Source: Ascarosepion bandense (taxonomy: Eukaryota; Mollusca; Cephalopoda; Sepiida; Sepiidae). Taken from it: a stretch of DNA of 64,000 nucleotides. Each line of letters opens with the position of its first letter. Position 1 is the first letter of the stretch. The notes below the pieces were generated by a model. It had not been told where the DNA came from. It saw only the letters and a list, made by a program, of their open reading frames with translations, and made no database searches. The DNA lies in NCBI GenBank assembly GCA_037127315.1, contig JBBBDQ010001156.1, positions 1,909,501 through 1,973,500 on the forward strand, written 5' to 3'. Both the position numbers and the translations under genes were made by a program. This document shows positions 22,418-32,335 of the stretch, in pieces.

Positions 22418-23036
22418 GAATTTTTTTTTTTTTTTTTTTTTATAAGCGTTTCACCCCGAGCAAGGCATGTCACTGCCACTACTGTGCAGGGGGCTACGTA
22501 GAGTGGAGAAAGGCTGGTTAAATATAGGAAATAACAGAGGGTGGGTGATAGGCGGGTGAGGATACTGAGAATGAGGGTTGGGTAGATGAGAGTGTTGTGA
22601 GAATAGTTGGGAGTTAGTGTGATAGGAGGTGTCTATTGACCCTACATTTAAACACCTGGAGATTGTAACTGTCGGGAAAGCAGACTTGTGGAAGGGAGTT
22701 CCACAGGCGGGAAGCGCGAGAAAAGAAGCTGTTGGAGTAGAATTTACGGTTACATCTTATTTGTTTAACTGTAAAAGGGTGGGACCTAGTTGCTAATCTA
22801 GTATCTCGTGTAAATTCGTGCTTAGGCGGCACCAGTGATCTAAGCTCATCGGAGCAGAAGCCATGAAAGTACTTGTAGAAGAGGCACAGGGAAGCTACAT
22901 CACGCCGGTGTGAGAGCGGCTGCAGCCGGTCTGCCAAGTCAGTATCAACCACGTTACAGATCCTCCTTTGTATTTTGTCAAGAAGCCCAAGGAGAGCAGC
23001 AGGGGCACCCGATCAGATATGGCAGCAATATTCAAT
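22418..23036 (-). pseudogene. CR1/Jockey-type LINE 3' end
   Basis: Very similar to the copy at 19301-19990 but truncated 68 or more bases earlier at its 5' side. The C-terminal frame is open over 22614-22952 (DTDLADRLQPLSHRRD, RLWNSLPQ, CFPDSYNLQ, RHLLSH). One stop interrupts it upstream, where the Trp of the CCHIW motif became TGA. It ends at a 21-bp T-run (22421-22441). Confidence 0.88.
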
Positions 23037-23879
23037 TGAACATAACTTCTTTTTCTTGGGTATGCTAGAGGAGAAAATGAAAATCGCAAATGCAAAACAC
23101 TTCATTGTACGCCTAAAGTATATATGTGCTAAAATTGACGAAAATGTGGAATCGTTGCAATAAGATTATATGAATCTTACAAAGCATAACAACCATTTCG
23201 TCGTTACTAATGGAAATCATATTGAAGACGTTATTTCCTAATATTCCAATTTAATATAATCTTGCTGAAAATTTAATTTCTTGAAAATTCTGCTAGAAGA
23301 TGGAAGGAAGTGAAGCAGCCGTCGACATAATTCAAGATTGAGCGCACCTGTGGTCAAATGAAAAATATGATCGCAGCCGTTTCTTATAAATCACAAAATA
23401 TAGACAGTTGACAATCGGGTATTTTTGCCAAGTCTGCTCTGAAACGCACGTTATTAACAAAGAACATTCCTGATGAATCGCTAAATAAGCAAAAACTCAG
23501 ATCAGCTGAGGTAATCCAACGCAGGCGCTCAGGACCAGAAACACTTTCACCGACAAGCTTAGCTGCACTTAGAGTGGATTCAACCCGAACCATTTCTGTA
23601 ATCCTCGATACAATGGCCTAGGCCGTGAAAATTCATTAAATCTGTTGCGGAAATTCGACTGATTGTCTGCCTACCGAGGATGACAGATTCGGTTTACTAG
23701 TGCGTTACCCCCAAAACAGAAAGGAGTTATAGTAGGGCTAGAGAAGGTATCTCTTATATTCGTCTTCTAAAGAGCTTTCTCTGTCAACGCTCGAAATAGG
23801 AAAATAAACCTCGAGGAGTGTTGGTGAATCTCTATGTACGGTATTCCTAACTCCCTGAACACGCAGGGTCATCCTTTTT
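23037..23879. other. Unassigned DNA with a short protein-like frame
   Basis: A plus-strand frame at about 23427-23626 gives a Ser/Thr/Arg-rich peptide of about 65 residues (RRRSGPETLSPTSLAAL within it). No family is recognised and there is no start or splice context. Confidence 0.5.
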
Positions 23880-25165
23880 TCTTACTAAAGAAATAGCGTC
23901 AGATTGCTTCCACTGCCTTCTCTACCTTACTTTGCCAAGTCATATTTTCCTTCTTCATGCTGCTCCCCTCATCATCATCCTCCTTCCGCCTGCTGAGCAA
24001 AGAGGATTTAGAGAGAGACATCTTCTTTACCTCCATCATTTGCTGATCCTGCTGCTGGTCGGGTTGCTATTACTGCTGAGACAGCTGCTGCTGAACAGAC
24101 TGCCTCCCTCAGTTTGGGACATGGAAGGAAGTGACGGAGCCCTTGTCATCATCTATCCTAATCTTTCGTGGGAAATTATCGACTTCACCACTTTTCTTTT
24201 GTTGTGCTGGTTTAACCTGTGACAATGGGTTTCGCTAGGGACATGTTTCGACAAATGTCAGGTAATGCCACAGGTTCAGCTGTGTGGTCTATTTCCTTCA
24301 ACAACAAAATCAATCTGTCATCCTCGGCAGGTAGACAAACGTGTCGGGGATGTCCAAAACTTATTTGAGGGAGACCGTTAAATTGATGCTCAAGTCTTCA
24401 CCAGCGATGCCCGCTTTGCTTATAATGTCCGAGACGTCTTCGACAGTTCCATATTGGGTGAAGATTATCCCCATATGATCATCTGTAATGCTTATGGACA
24501 TTCCATGTAGTGTTACTTTTGTTCTGCAGGTGCCCATATATTCGGTTTGCTACTTCATTTGTTGAGAGGCTATATCTTGACGGCTTTTTTGCTCCCTCCT
24601 AAAGTGCCAGCAGGATTTTCCCACATGGTGTTGTTAAATTTAGACCAATATTTTGGCCTCAATATTCAGGACCATCATTGCTTTCTTTATAGTCTCTCTG
24701 CTAACACCAAGATATTCTTTGGTGTTAACATTCGAAATATTGAATTGCCATCCTTGGTAACGCTTCTTCCTGTCGGTAAAATGATGCGTATCTTTTTCAG
24801 TTTTATCTGTTGGAGACCGATGATTATTTACCCGGTGACTTAGTCGTGGAGGGATGTGTCTCTCCAGCACAGCTGCCCACTGTGGCGACTCCACAATTTC
24901 GGCCGATTACCTCGCTCAGCTGCATTCAGAAACAAATATTCCAATAAATGCGAAAAAGGTTCCCAGCTCAGAGAACAACCGTTCCCAAAACAATGTTAAA
25001 ACGAAAATAACTCTCCTGGATAGAGATAAAATGCAAAGTAAGAAAGATTCCTATGTTATCTTTATAATACAATCCGATAGAACTCCAATCAGGTTGTGGA
25101 GTAGTCTTTCCTAAAGAAAGAAAAAGAAGTCTCTCAATCAACATGTCATTGTCATGGCTTGACGA
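23880..25165 (-). pseudogene. Degenerate gag-like ORF1 of a LINE
   Basis: On the minus strand several frames carry coherent protein segments. About 24640-24894 reads KTEKDTHHFTDRKKRYQGW and VSRETIKKAMMVLNIEAK. About 24361-24540 reads GTVEDVSDIISKAGI and GEDLSINLTVSLK. About 23930-24230 is a Gln/Lys/Ser-rich region (SQVKPAQQKKSGEV; QQQLSQQ). The order of an RNA-recognition-like fold, a worn Cys/His knuckle and a charged Gln-rich tail fits the gag-like first ORF of non-LTR retrotransposons. Several stops and frameshifts make it a pseudogene. The plus-strand 96-codon hydrophobic ORF at 23932-24222 is its antisense shadow. Which LINE family it belongs to is unknown. Confidence 0.55.
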
Positions 25166-25773
25166 TTTGTCGAAAAAGACAATGATGATGTTGTAAAAGA
25201 AGGCGCTATGCTATTTGTTTAAAAAAATATCTGAATCAAGATCATGTCCACATTAATGATATAGTAATTGTTTGTGCTTCCCTAGCAATCACAACCTTTA
25301 TTACCCCAATAAAAGAACTGTACTTTGGACCACAAGCTTGCTTTTTGCTTTTCATAGGTGAAGAGGTAGTTGCCTATTATTCGTTGCCCGTAGCGAGTTG
25401 TGCGTTTCAAGTGGCCTGTTGCGAGTTATCTCTTGCGAATTTAATATGATATTTGATCCAGATTTATGCCCCCTACGTTTTCTGTCGTTGAACTTACGAG
25501 ACTGATTTTCGACCCGTGACATTAATACCACGATTTTATAATTTATTTGAACCTGAACATCATTACTGCGATTTAAAAAAAAAAGTTTAACGACAAAAGC
25601 TAAATTTCAAATTATAATGTTACTAATGAAAAACTATATCGTCTTAGTCCAAAGATTCGAATGAATGGACAATACTTCACGAGAGAGAAAATCAAAATTA
25701 TATGTTCACACATTGGCTCCATTTTAGAGATCATGTGCTAAGGTTAGTACAATATATTTCTGTACTTGAGGAT
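25166..25773. other. Unassigned DNA
   Basis: A GTTGCCCGTAGCGAGTTG / GTTGCGAGTTATC internal similarity near 25385-25435 is the only structure noted. No gene is seen. Confidence 0.55.
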
Positions 25774-26065
25774 GTGCGTTATTAATGCAGTGGATATCGG
25801 CTTGGAGCAAGAAATCGGAGAGCCAAGTTCGAATTCCATTTCAATTCGTATTCACTTAAGCGGAAGTACCCTTCAGAAAGGGATTAATCTGTCGCTTCTC
25901 GCTTCAGCTATGGGTTAAATAGCTCGACAGATTGGTTTCTATAGAGTTGGTTAGCAACCAGTCTACCGCAGAATATAATGGCAACCTACTACGGGAAAAT
26001 CATCTGCCCACTCAGTCATGGTTCGAAAGAGACATGATCACCCAAGTGTGTTATCGCGTATTTGT
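25774..26065 (+). repeat. SINE-B, diverged copy
   Basis: Head with B box AAGTTCGAATTCC, conserved body GGCAACCTACTACGGGA and hairpin CATGGTTCGAAAGAGACATG (26017-26036) with one arm mutated. No clear target duplication remains, consistent with greater age. Confidence 0.85.
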
Positions 26066-26394
26066 GTCTTTATCTGTAGAGTGATTCATTTTTCGCGTTA
26101 GCGTAGTTCTTACTTGGTTAAAGTAACTCCTTTAAGTGGTGAAGTCATCATTGTTTCAAGTGTGTAAACTGATTAATTATATCTTTGTAGTTATATTGTT
26201 CATTTGTTTTTGAACTAATAATGCGTAATTTTGTCCCCATAAAAAATTGAAATTCAGTTTTAGTAAATTTGTGGTCTAGCTTTAATATTTTTGAAATGTT
26301 TTTTTTTATTTGAAGTTGATCATTTTTAATCTGACGTTTATTTTTTCATTTATAGTTGATAAAAAATTGGAGATAAACATATTTATAATAAGGA
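26066..26394. other. Unassigned AT-rich DNA
   Basis: No feature recognised. Confidence 0.6.
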
Positions 26395-26652
26395 ATGCTG
26401 CAACTCAATAGGATTGATACGATACCATATGCTACAGCTGTTGCTGCTCTGGGTGTGTCAAGAGTAAAACTTGCTGAATATATCCATCTGCAGGGATATT
26501 TAGAATTCACACTTGTTTCCCCTAGACTGATTGTTCAATTAGCATTTGGAAAAACAGCCGTAATGTCTGCTTCATGGTTATGTACTAAAAATATCCCTTC
26601 TTTTGAACTGACTGACACCAGAGGACAGATAGATACCTATTCTGATAGATAA
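26395..26652 (+). CDS. Unrecognised 85-codon ORF with downstream poly(A) signal
   Basis: The frame has ordinary amino-acid composition in an AT-rich setting (AVAALGVSRVKLAEYI; LVSPRLIVQLAFGKTAV) and is not similar to any repeat noticed in the window. AATAAA occurs at about 26799, 147 bp after the stop, followed by a GT/T-rich stretch, as expected for a 3' terminal exon or a retroposed gene fragment. There is no signal peptide. The AALGVSRVKLAEYI stretch could be a helix-turn-helix, but that is speculative. It could equally be part of an unrecognised transposon. Confidence 0.25.
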   Translation: MLQLNRIDTIPYATAVAALGVSRVKLAEYIHLQGYLEFTLVSPRLIVQLAFGKTAVMSASWLCTKNIPSFELTDTRGQIDTYSDR

Positions 26653-26889
26653 TCTATTCTGATATTTAATCCATAGTAGATTAAAAAAAGATCAGTTCGT
26701 GCTTTTCCTAAGGACATTCAGGCAAAAATTACCGCCTTCGTTTTATCATTCCTTAAAATGTATTTTGTGTTTTTTATTATGTCCTTTTATTTATCTTAAA
26801 TAAAAATCTTTGTTTCGTTGAATTGGTCTTTCTTATTATCTTTTTCTACACATTTTGATCACGGTATATCGATTTCTGGTTATTTTGTA

Positions 26890-27791
26890 CTAGCATCATA
26901 GCCCGGTGTTGCCCGTGCAGCTCAGAACATTTTTAATTAATGCAGCGTGTTACGATTTCCGAGCGCTTCTAGTCTCCGCCTTACTTTAAAACTCAGTTAT
27001 ATAAAAAAATAATTATAGAAGAAATTGTTGTTTAAAAATTGCTCAAAAATTCCATTAAAAAAATCTCTGTTCTTTTGTTTCGCGTAAACGTGAGTTGATG
27101 TTTTGTGTAACATTGTAAACAATATTGCGTTTGTTTTTGTTTCAAAATTACGAAGGAAAATATTTACATTTTTTGTTGACTAAAGGAATTTAGGAAATTT
27201 TCGAAGAATTTTTAAAAATGTAGACATTTAATTTTACAGGAAAAAGTTACATTAATGCCACACGATTTACAGACATTTGATTTCCTGCATGAAATATGTA
27301 ACGGAAAAATGCTTTTTTTTTCTTTTTTTTCTGAAGTATAAAATATTAAATCTGAAAAGAAAAGACTTCAATAATTAAATTAATCATTGGCACCTTTTTT
27401 ACATATTTTGTTTTTGTTTGAAAAAACACTTTTTTAAAAAAAAATATTTCTTTTGTTTCAAAATTACGAGGTAAAATATTCACATTTTTTGTTGACCAAA
27501 TGAATTTTTTAAACGTCAGAATTAAAATTAAATTTGACACGTGTGAATTGATTTCTGTGACGTAATCTAGCAACCATCTTAGATCTTAGATGTTTTATGT
27601 AAACAATCGGCTCCATTGACCAAAATGTCCGAAAGTTAAAAATTGCTAAACTTAAACTCAAAAGTATGTGTCGACCTGGCTTCCGTGTAGATATGTGTCC
27701 CTATAAAGTTTGAATGGCATAGCTTAAAATGTAGGCGTGCATAGATTACAGTCACACGCAGACTCACAGATTGAAATTTTATATATATAGA
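26890..27791 (-). mobile_element. Longer non-autonomous Helitron (902 bp)
   Basis: The minus strand starts TCTATATATATAAAATTT preceded by A. It ends with hairpin CGGGCAACACCGGG, CTATGATG and CTAG followed by T. The interior is unrelated to the three shorter copies except at the termini, so it is a different subfamily. It contains AT-rich blocks and no Rep/helicase ORF. The direct repeat CAAAATTACGA-G-AAAATATT near 27145-27165 and 27460-27480 suggests an internal duplication. Confidence 0.82.
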
Positions 27792-27829
27792 TACTCAAGT
27801 GAACTTGGTTGGTTAACATTCGAGATGAT

Positions 27830-28262
27830 TCGAGAGTCTGAATTGTCACATCCTTCAGGGCCGATGACACCAGCGGAAGTTATATCCTTGGTAACGCTCC
27901 TTCATGGTGGTAAAATGCTGCGTATATTTTAAAATTTGTCCTATAAGAGACCTATGATGATTTGACCCGTGACTTGTTCGGTGATACATGTTTCTCCAGA
28001 CCATGTGCCCACAGTTTCGACCGATCACCCTGCCTAGCAGTATTCAGAAACAGAATTTACAAAAAATGCGAAAATGGTTTCTAGATCCGGGAAAAACCTT
28101 CCCTTAAAAACAATGTTTAAACGAAAATAACTTACCTGGAGAAAATAAACCGCAAAGTGAGAAAGATTCCTATGTTATCTTCATAATTCAATCAGAAAGG
28201 ACTCTAGTCTGGTTGTGGATGAGTCCTTCCTAAAGAAAGACAAAGAAGTCTATCCCGCAACC
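27830..28262 (-). pseudogene. Second copy of the gag-like ORF1 segment
   Basis: Aligns with 24740-25155 in the same orientation, for example around GATTCCTATGTTATCTT (25039 and 28167). It is more worn and covers only the 5' part of the ORF1 region. No open frame of useful length survives. Confidence 0.65.
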
Positions 28263-28389
28263 CGGTGTAATGATGGTGCAAGTTTGTCTTTCTCGACTAA
28301 TTCAAACTGGGTAGCGAGTTCTTTCCTCGTTGAATGGCTCGGTACTTTTTGTTTGTGATACATCAAAGCTACTCTTAAAAAATCATTGA

Positions 28390-28512
28390 GCACTACGAAG
28401 TGGTATAATCTTTAGAAAGCTTAACACCAACAAATCAATTACGATTGAGAGCAACTGAGTTTGATCCTAACTGGGTTTTCTATATTTGGGCCTTGTGCCA
28501 TACTTGATATGT
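28390..28512 (+). repeat. SINE-D, old copy
   Basis: GTGGTATAATCTTTAGAAAG (A-box side) and GAGTTTGATCCTAAC (B-box side) align with the copy at 22.0 kb. No target duplication is visible. Confidence 0.65.
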
Positions 28513-28534
28513 ATTTAGTAAATATTCATCTATT

Positions 28535-28755
28535 AACCACTTGACTCTAGTTCTTTAACCACCCCTTATATCCCTTTCCTTTCTCTCCACCTTTGCAACT
28601 GTCATCACACTTGTATTCCCATCCTTCTCTTGCTCCTCTCTAACTGGTTCGTCTTCCTCTTCACTCTCTTCCAGTTAATCTTTTTACTCTTATGTAACCC
28701 CCTGCACATCAGTGGCATTACCGCCTTGCTCGGGGTGATACGATCAAAAAAAAAA
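28535..28755 (+). pseudogene. LINE 3' UTR only
   Basis: Pyrimidine-rich 3' UTR ending CTTGCTCGGGGTGATACG and a run of A, identical in layout to the other LINE 3' ends. No coding sequence is retained. Confidence 0.75.
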
Positions 28756-28774
28756 TTAAACATTTAACAAAACT

Positions 28775-28892
28775 TGGACATGGTGTTATGTGTAGCAACA
28801 CTCTTGCGAGATTAGTAACGACTGAGTTCTGGTTTCGGTCCTCACAGGGTGCTTCATATTTACGGTCACGTGCTACGCTTATTAAATCGATT
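28775..28892 (+). repeat. SINE-D, old copy
   Basis: Weak A-box side (TGGTGTTATGTGTAGCAAC) and B-box side (GGTTTCGGTCCTC). Together with the copy at 28.4 kb it brackets the LINE 3' UTR. Confidence 0.5.
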
Positions 28893-28919
28893 TTCAGATG
28901 TACCGTTTTTATTATTAAT

Positions 28920-29265
28920 CTTGTCGTTATTGTTTACTTTTTTCTTTGCTTTTCTTCCTTTTACTTTCTTTTCATCGATTTTATTTTCTTCTATTTTTTT
29001 ATTTTTCTTCATTTTTTCTTTTCTTTTTTCTTTTTTCTTTTACATTCTCCTTTTCTCACTTTGTTTTCTTTACACCATTTCTCTTTTTTCTACTTGTTTT
29101 CCTCTCCATTTTTATTGCATCTTCTTTGCATCGCCAATGGTCATTTTCTGTAAATATTTCCTTTCTTTCAATCGATCTTTTTATTTTCCTCCATCTTTAA
29201 TGAATTCCTGTCTTTTTTCTTTTCCTTTGTGTTGCTTTTATTAAACTTATTTTTATGTGTCTGTT
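28920..29265. repeat. Pyrimidine-rich tract
   Basis: About 340 bp of strongly T/C-biased plus strand. The 84-131 codon ORFs here encode Phe/Leu/Ser runs caused by the composition and are not accepted as membrane proteins. Confidence 0.85.
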
Positions 29266-29267
29266 TG

Positions 29268-29318
29268 GTCATTCTTATTCTCATTCTTATTCTCATTCTT
29301 ATTCTCATTCTTATTCTC
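29268..29318. repeat. 12-bp tandem repeat
   Basis: About four units of ATTCTTATTCTC, translated as repeated His-Ser-Tyr-Ser. Confidence 0.9.
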
Positions 29319-29591
29319 TATGTGAAAAAAAAGTGTTCCTTATTTATAGACATTTTTTCTGCGTTTATTATTTTGTGAATTTCCTTGCTGACATTAAATT
29401 ACTCGATTCTTCTCCCTTAACATTTTCTCCCTCTTGTTTATCAGTAATCTATTCTCCTCTTTCATTTTCCACCTCTGCTTTGGCTGTGAGAAAATTGCTA
29501 GATGATATTGTTTCGCCCGGGGACACAATAAGACACTATGCATATGATAGCCAAACGATGAAAATACTTTTAGATATGATTGTGAATGAAT

Positions 29592-29594
29592 AAT

Positions 29595-29653
<59 letters not shown>

Positions 29654-29663
29654 GAACATGTTG

Positions 29664-29701
<38 letters not shown>

Positions 29702-29710
29702 GAACATGTT

Positions 29711-29742
<32 letters not shown>

Positions 29743-29791
29743 ATAGAACATGTTGAGATAGATAGATAGATAGATAGATAGGAACATGTTG

Positions 29792-29831
<40 letters not shown>

Positions 29832-29844
29832 GCGCAAAGACTGG

Positions 29845-29877
<33 letters not shown>

Positions 29878-29980
29878 GGTTGAATAAACTCAGACATGAA
29901 TAAACTGAGAATGATACAGATACATATAGATAAATAGTTATAAATAAACAAATATTGATTGATAGATATGCATAAACAGC

Positions 29981-30013
<33 letters not shown>

Positions 30014-30023
30014 GAACATGTTG

Positions 30024-30073
<50 letters not shown>

Positions 30074-30074
30074 G
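29592..30074. repeat. Compound GATA array with higher-order structure
   Basis: (GATA)n blocks of 6 to 12 units are punctuated by the spacer GGAACATGTTGA (at least six times, sometimes varied). A longer spacer with GGGTTGAATAAACTCAGAC occurs at 29877 and again at 30072, giving a superunit of about 195 bp. ORFs of 72-185 codons are all Ile-Tyr-Leu-Ser repeats. Confidence 0.95.
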
Positions 30075-30147
30075 GTTGAATAAACTCAGACATGAATAAA
30101 CTGAGAATAATATAGATACATATAGATAAATAGTTATAAATAAACAA

Positions 30148-30888
30148 ATTCTTCATGGTTCTCGCCCGCTTGTTCGGCAGCCATTGCCCACCGGAATCAT
30201 TTCTTCCGACTCTATCGTAGCTACACGTCGGACCAATACAGACGCCTTTTCGCTTCAGCTCGTAATAAGTGTAAAAAGATACTTAACGAAGCTAAGATGT
30301 TATTTGCTGCCAGAATGAAGCAACGCATAGCATCCTCTAAGTTCGGCACCAAGGACTACTGGCGACTCTGTAAAAGAGTACTTAACAAGAGCAAGTCCAC
30401 AATACCCCCACTAATAAACAAATTTGAGGTCCTCACCTCCCCAGCAGACAAGGCTGAATGCTTTGCCCGCAGATTCTCGAATAATTAGAGACTGGACACG
30501 TCTGGAGTTTCTACACCCGACTTCCCACCTAGAACTGATGTTCAACTGAATGACGTTCATATTACACCCTCGCTTGTCTCTAAGATAATCTAAAAACTTG
30601 ACCCTCACAAAGCAAGCGGAGGGGACGGAATCCCAATCATAGTCTTAAAGAAATGTGCCCCCGAACTTTTCTCTGTACTTTCTAAGCTCTACAACTTCTG
30701 CCTATCTGCTTCTTGCTTTACTGCCTGGTGGAAATCTTCCTCTGTAGTTCCTATATTTAAAAACACTGGAGAACCCTCGGACCCCGCAAATTACCGACCT
30801 ATCAGCCTTCTTCCGATCTTTGGCAAAGTGTTCGAAGCCATTACCAACGTCGAGTTCGTTCAGCATCTCACGGCCCACGTTTCACTGT
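30148..30888 (+). pseudogene. LINE internal fragment (linker and start of reverse transcriptase)
   Basis: This is the part of the CR1/Jockey-type LINE missing from most other copies: FRLYRSYTSDQYRRLF, KDYWRLCKRVLNKS, CFARRFSNN, then LDPHKASGGDGIPI, WKSSSVVPIFKNTGEPSD, ANYRPISLLPIFGKVFE. These correspond to the linker before the polymerase and its first conserved blocks. In-frame stops lie at 30486 and about 30591. The sequence ends before the catalytic Asp motifs, where it meets a SINE-A on the other strand. Confidence 0.85.
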
Positions 30889-31135
30889 ATCACAGCTTAT
30901 CAGGATGGTTAGGCTTCGATTGCTTTTTAACCCAGGATTGAAACCCGACTGAATTGTCAGTCGGCGATTCTACCTCTGATCTATGGGCGCTCGGTAGCGT
31001 GTATATTATCATTATACACGCCGAATAGCTGAGAGTGTTCTAATTCATTGCTGAATGAACGGTGCATAGATGCCAGTGTAGCTACTGCTTTTCAAAGTCT
31101 ACCATTCTCCCAGAGTGCCCAATCAGGGAGCTCAG
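30889..31135 (-). repeat. SINE-A abutting a LINE
   Basis: The element lacks the first 20-25 bases of its usual tail and begins at TTTCACTGTATCACAG directly against LINE sequence. B box, A box, hairpin (GCGTGTATATTATCATTATA core) and upstream block are present. The junction is either an insertion or a recombination point. Confidence 0.85.
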
Positions 31136-31175
31136 TCAAATGAGGATATATATCAGGTAGAAGGAGGATATATAT

Positions 31176-31216
31176 CACATAGGGGAAGCTACCATGTGGT
31201 CTTTCACGTCTCATGA
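31176..31216 (-). repeat. Inverted partial copy of the tRNA-like sequence at 31.4 kb
   Basis: CACATAGGGGAAGCTACC and the following bases are the reverse complement of 31432-31480, with a few differences. Confidence 0.7.
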
Positions 31217-31420
31217 ATTATTTTTTTTGATAAAAAATAATGTTCAAACAAATCATTTCAAATTGTCGGTTGTTTATAACCAAGTTTCGTTAATCATCGT
31301 TAATTTCCGTAACATGTTTACATTTGTTGACATTACGATATATTTCCGAGTAGATATGGTCATTGCGATCAATCGAAAACTGTTATATAGGCTTGATTAA
31401 AACTTCGTTTAGATTAATGG

Positions 31421-31513
31421 CTATTCCTGGTCGAGATGTCTACGACGTGCTAGATCACATGGTAGTTTCCCCTATGTGGACAGGGGTCGCAGGTTCGAAT
31501 CCTGCCGAAGGAC
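31421..31513 (+). pseudogene. tRNA-like sequence, class II form, probably a tRNA pseudogene
   Basis: The T arm is perfect (GCAGG, loop TTCGAAT, CCTGC at 31489-31505). The D arm closes with GTC/GAC, and GGTCGAGATGTCTACGACG resembles the D region of Leu tRNAs. A five-pair long variable arm (CCCCT/AGGGG) marks the Leu/Ser class. The anticodon arm can be drawn as a 5-bp stem with two wobble pairs, but the loop lacks U33, and the acceptor stem pairs poorly. I therefore call it a tRNA pseudogene or SINE head, not a working tRNA. Confidence 0.55.
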
Positions 31514-32291
31514 ACGCATTTTCGTAATACAACTTTATCGTACATAATCAGGCCAGTAAATATAAATATATAATACTGTTTAATTAAAACAGAATATCTA
31601 CTTAAATAAATAAATCGATAAAAAATATTGTTCAAACAAATCATTTCATATTTATGTATATAATTTTACGAAGAGTTTGACGCTTCAGTTTGATCTTTAT
31701 ACCAAGTGCCATTATTCAGTTAACTATCTGTGCATATAACCGATTCTTTATGCAGGTCACGATGGAGTTAAATGATAAAGAAAAGAGGAAGCCATTTTTT
31801 TTAGTATTGTGGCTCCTGCTGAGAATTATTAGTGACATGACATCAAGAGTGATAATTAATTCTGTTTGAATGATTAGAGGTAATATTTAGTATGCTACAA
31901 AATAAATTGACTGTTTTAAATATTTGAACAGGGAGAAAGCATGTTATGGCAAATATCCACGAAAACCATAGCAAAACTATCAAAAGAAAAAATCTTGAAG
32001 TCAACATCTCAAAAATATGGCACCTGAAGACATCAGTAATTTCAATGGTATTTTAAGCTGTGGTATTGTTTGGAAAAGTTTGCGATATACTCATGTAAGA
32101 CATTTCTGGTAGCCCATGCCTTTAAGAAATATTTTGAAAAGTGTACTAATAAGTACAGCTTACACTTTACAAAGAGCTTTATGTAACATGGGAGAGATCT
32201 TAGGTATTTTTACTCAATATATCCGTGAAAATGAAGCCATTTTTTAACTTAGGTCTCTAGTTGGAAATTTGTGAAGAAAAGAAATCAAAGG
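31514..32291. other. Unassigned AT-rich DNA with a 36-bp direct repeat
   Basis: AATGTTCAAACAAATCATTT (31236) recurs as ATTGTTCAAACAAATCATTT (31626), part of a longer direct repeat bracketing the tRNA-like element. Otherwise no gene is recognised. Confidence 0.6.
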
Positions 32292-32292
32292 A

Positions 32293-32334
<42 letters not shown>
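32292..32334. repeat. (TAA)n at the 5' side of the R4/Dong element
   Basis: About 14 TAA units. Dong-type elements are known to insert into TAA repeats, so this is probably the left part of the target. Confidence 0.9.

Positions 32335-32335
<1 letters not shown>

Noticed and set aside
23932..24222. Hydrophobic 96-codon plus-strand ORF that could be a membrane protein
   Set aside because: It is antisense to a Gln/Lys-rich gag-like segment. Leu runs arise from reversed CAG-type codons.
28788..29244. Phe/Leu-rich ORFs suggesting membrane helices
   Set aside because: The hydrophobicity results from a pyrimidine-rich strand (TTT, TTC, CTT codons). There is no start context or homologue.
29592..30074. 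Regular repeat and spacer structure resembling a CRISPR array
   Set aside because: The repeated part is a tetranucleotide microsatellite, spacers are not unique, and there are no cas genes; the window is eukaryotic.
31421..31513. A functional tRNA gene
   Set aside because: Although the T arm is perfect, the acceptor stem pairs poorly and position 33 is not U. It is kept as a pseudogene or SINE head.
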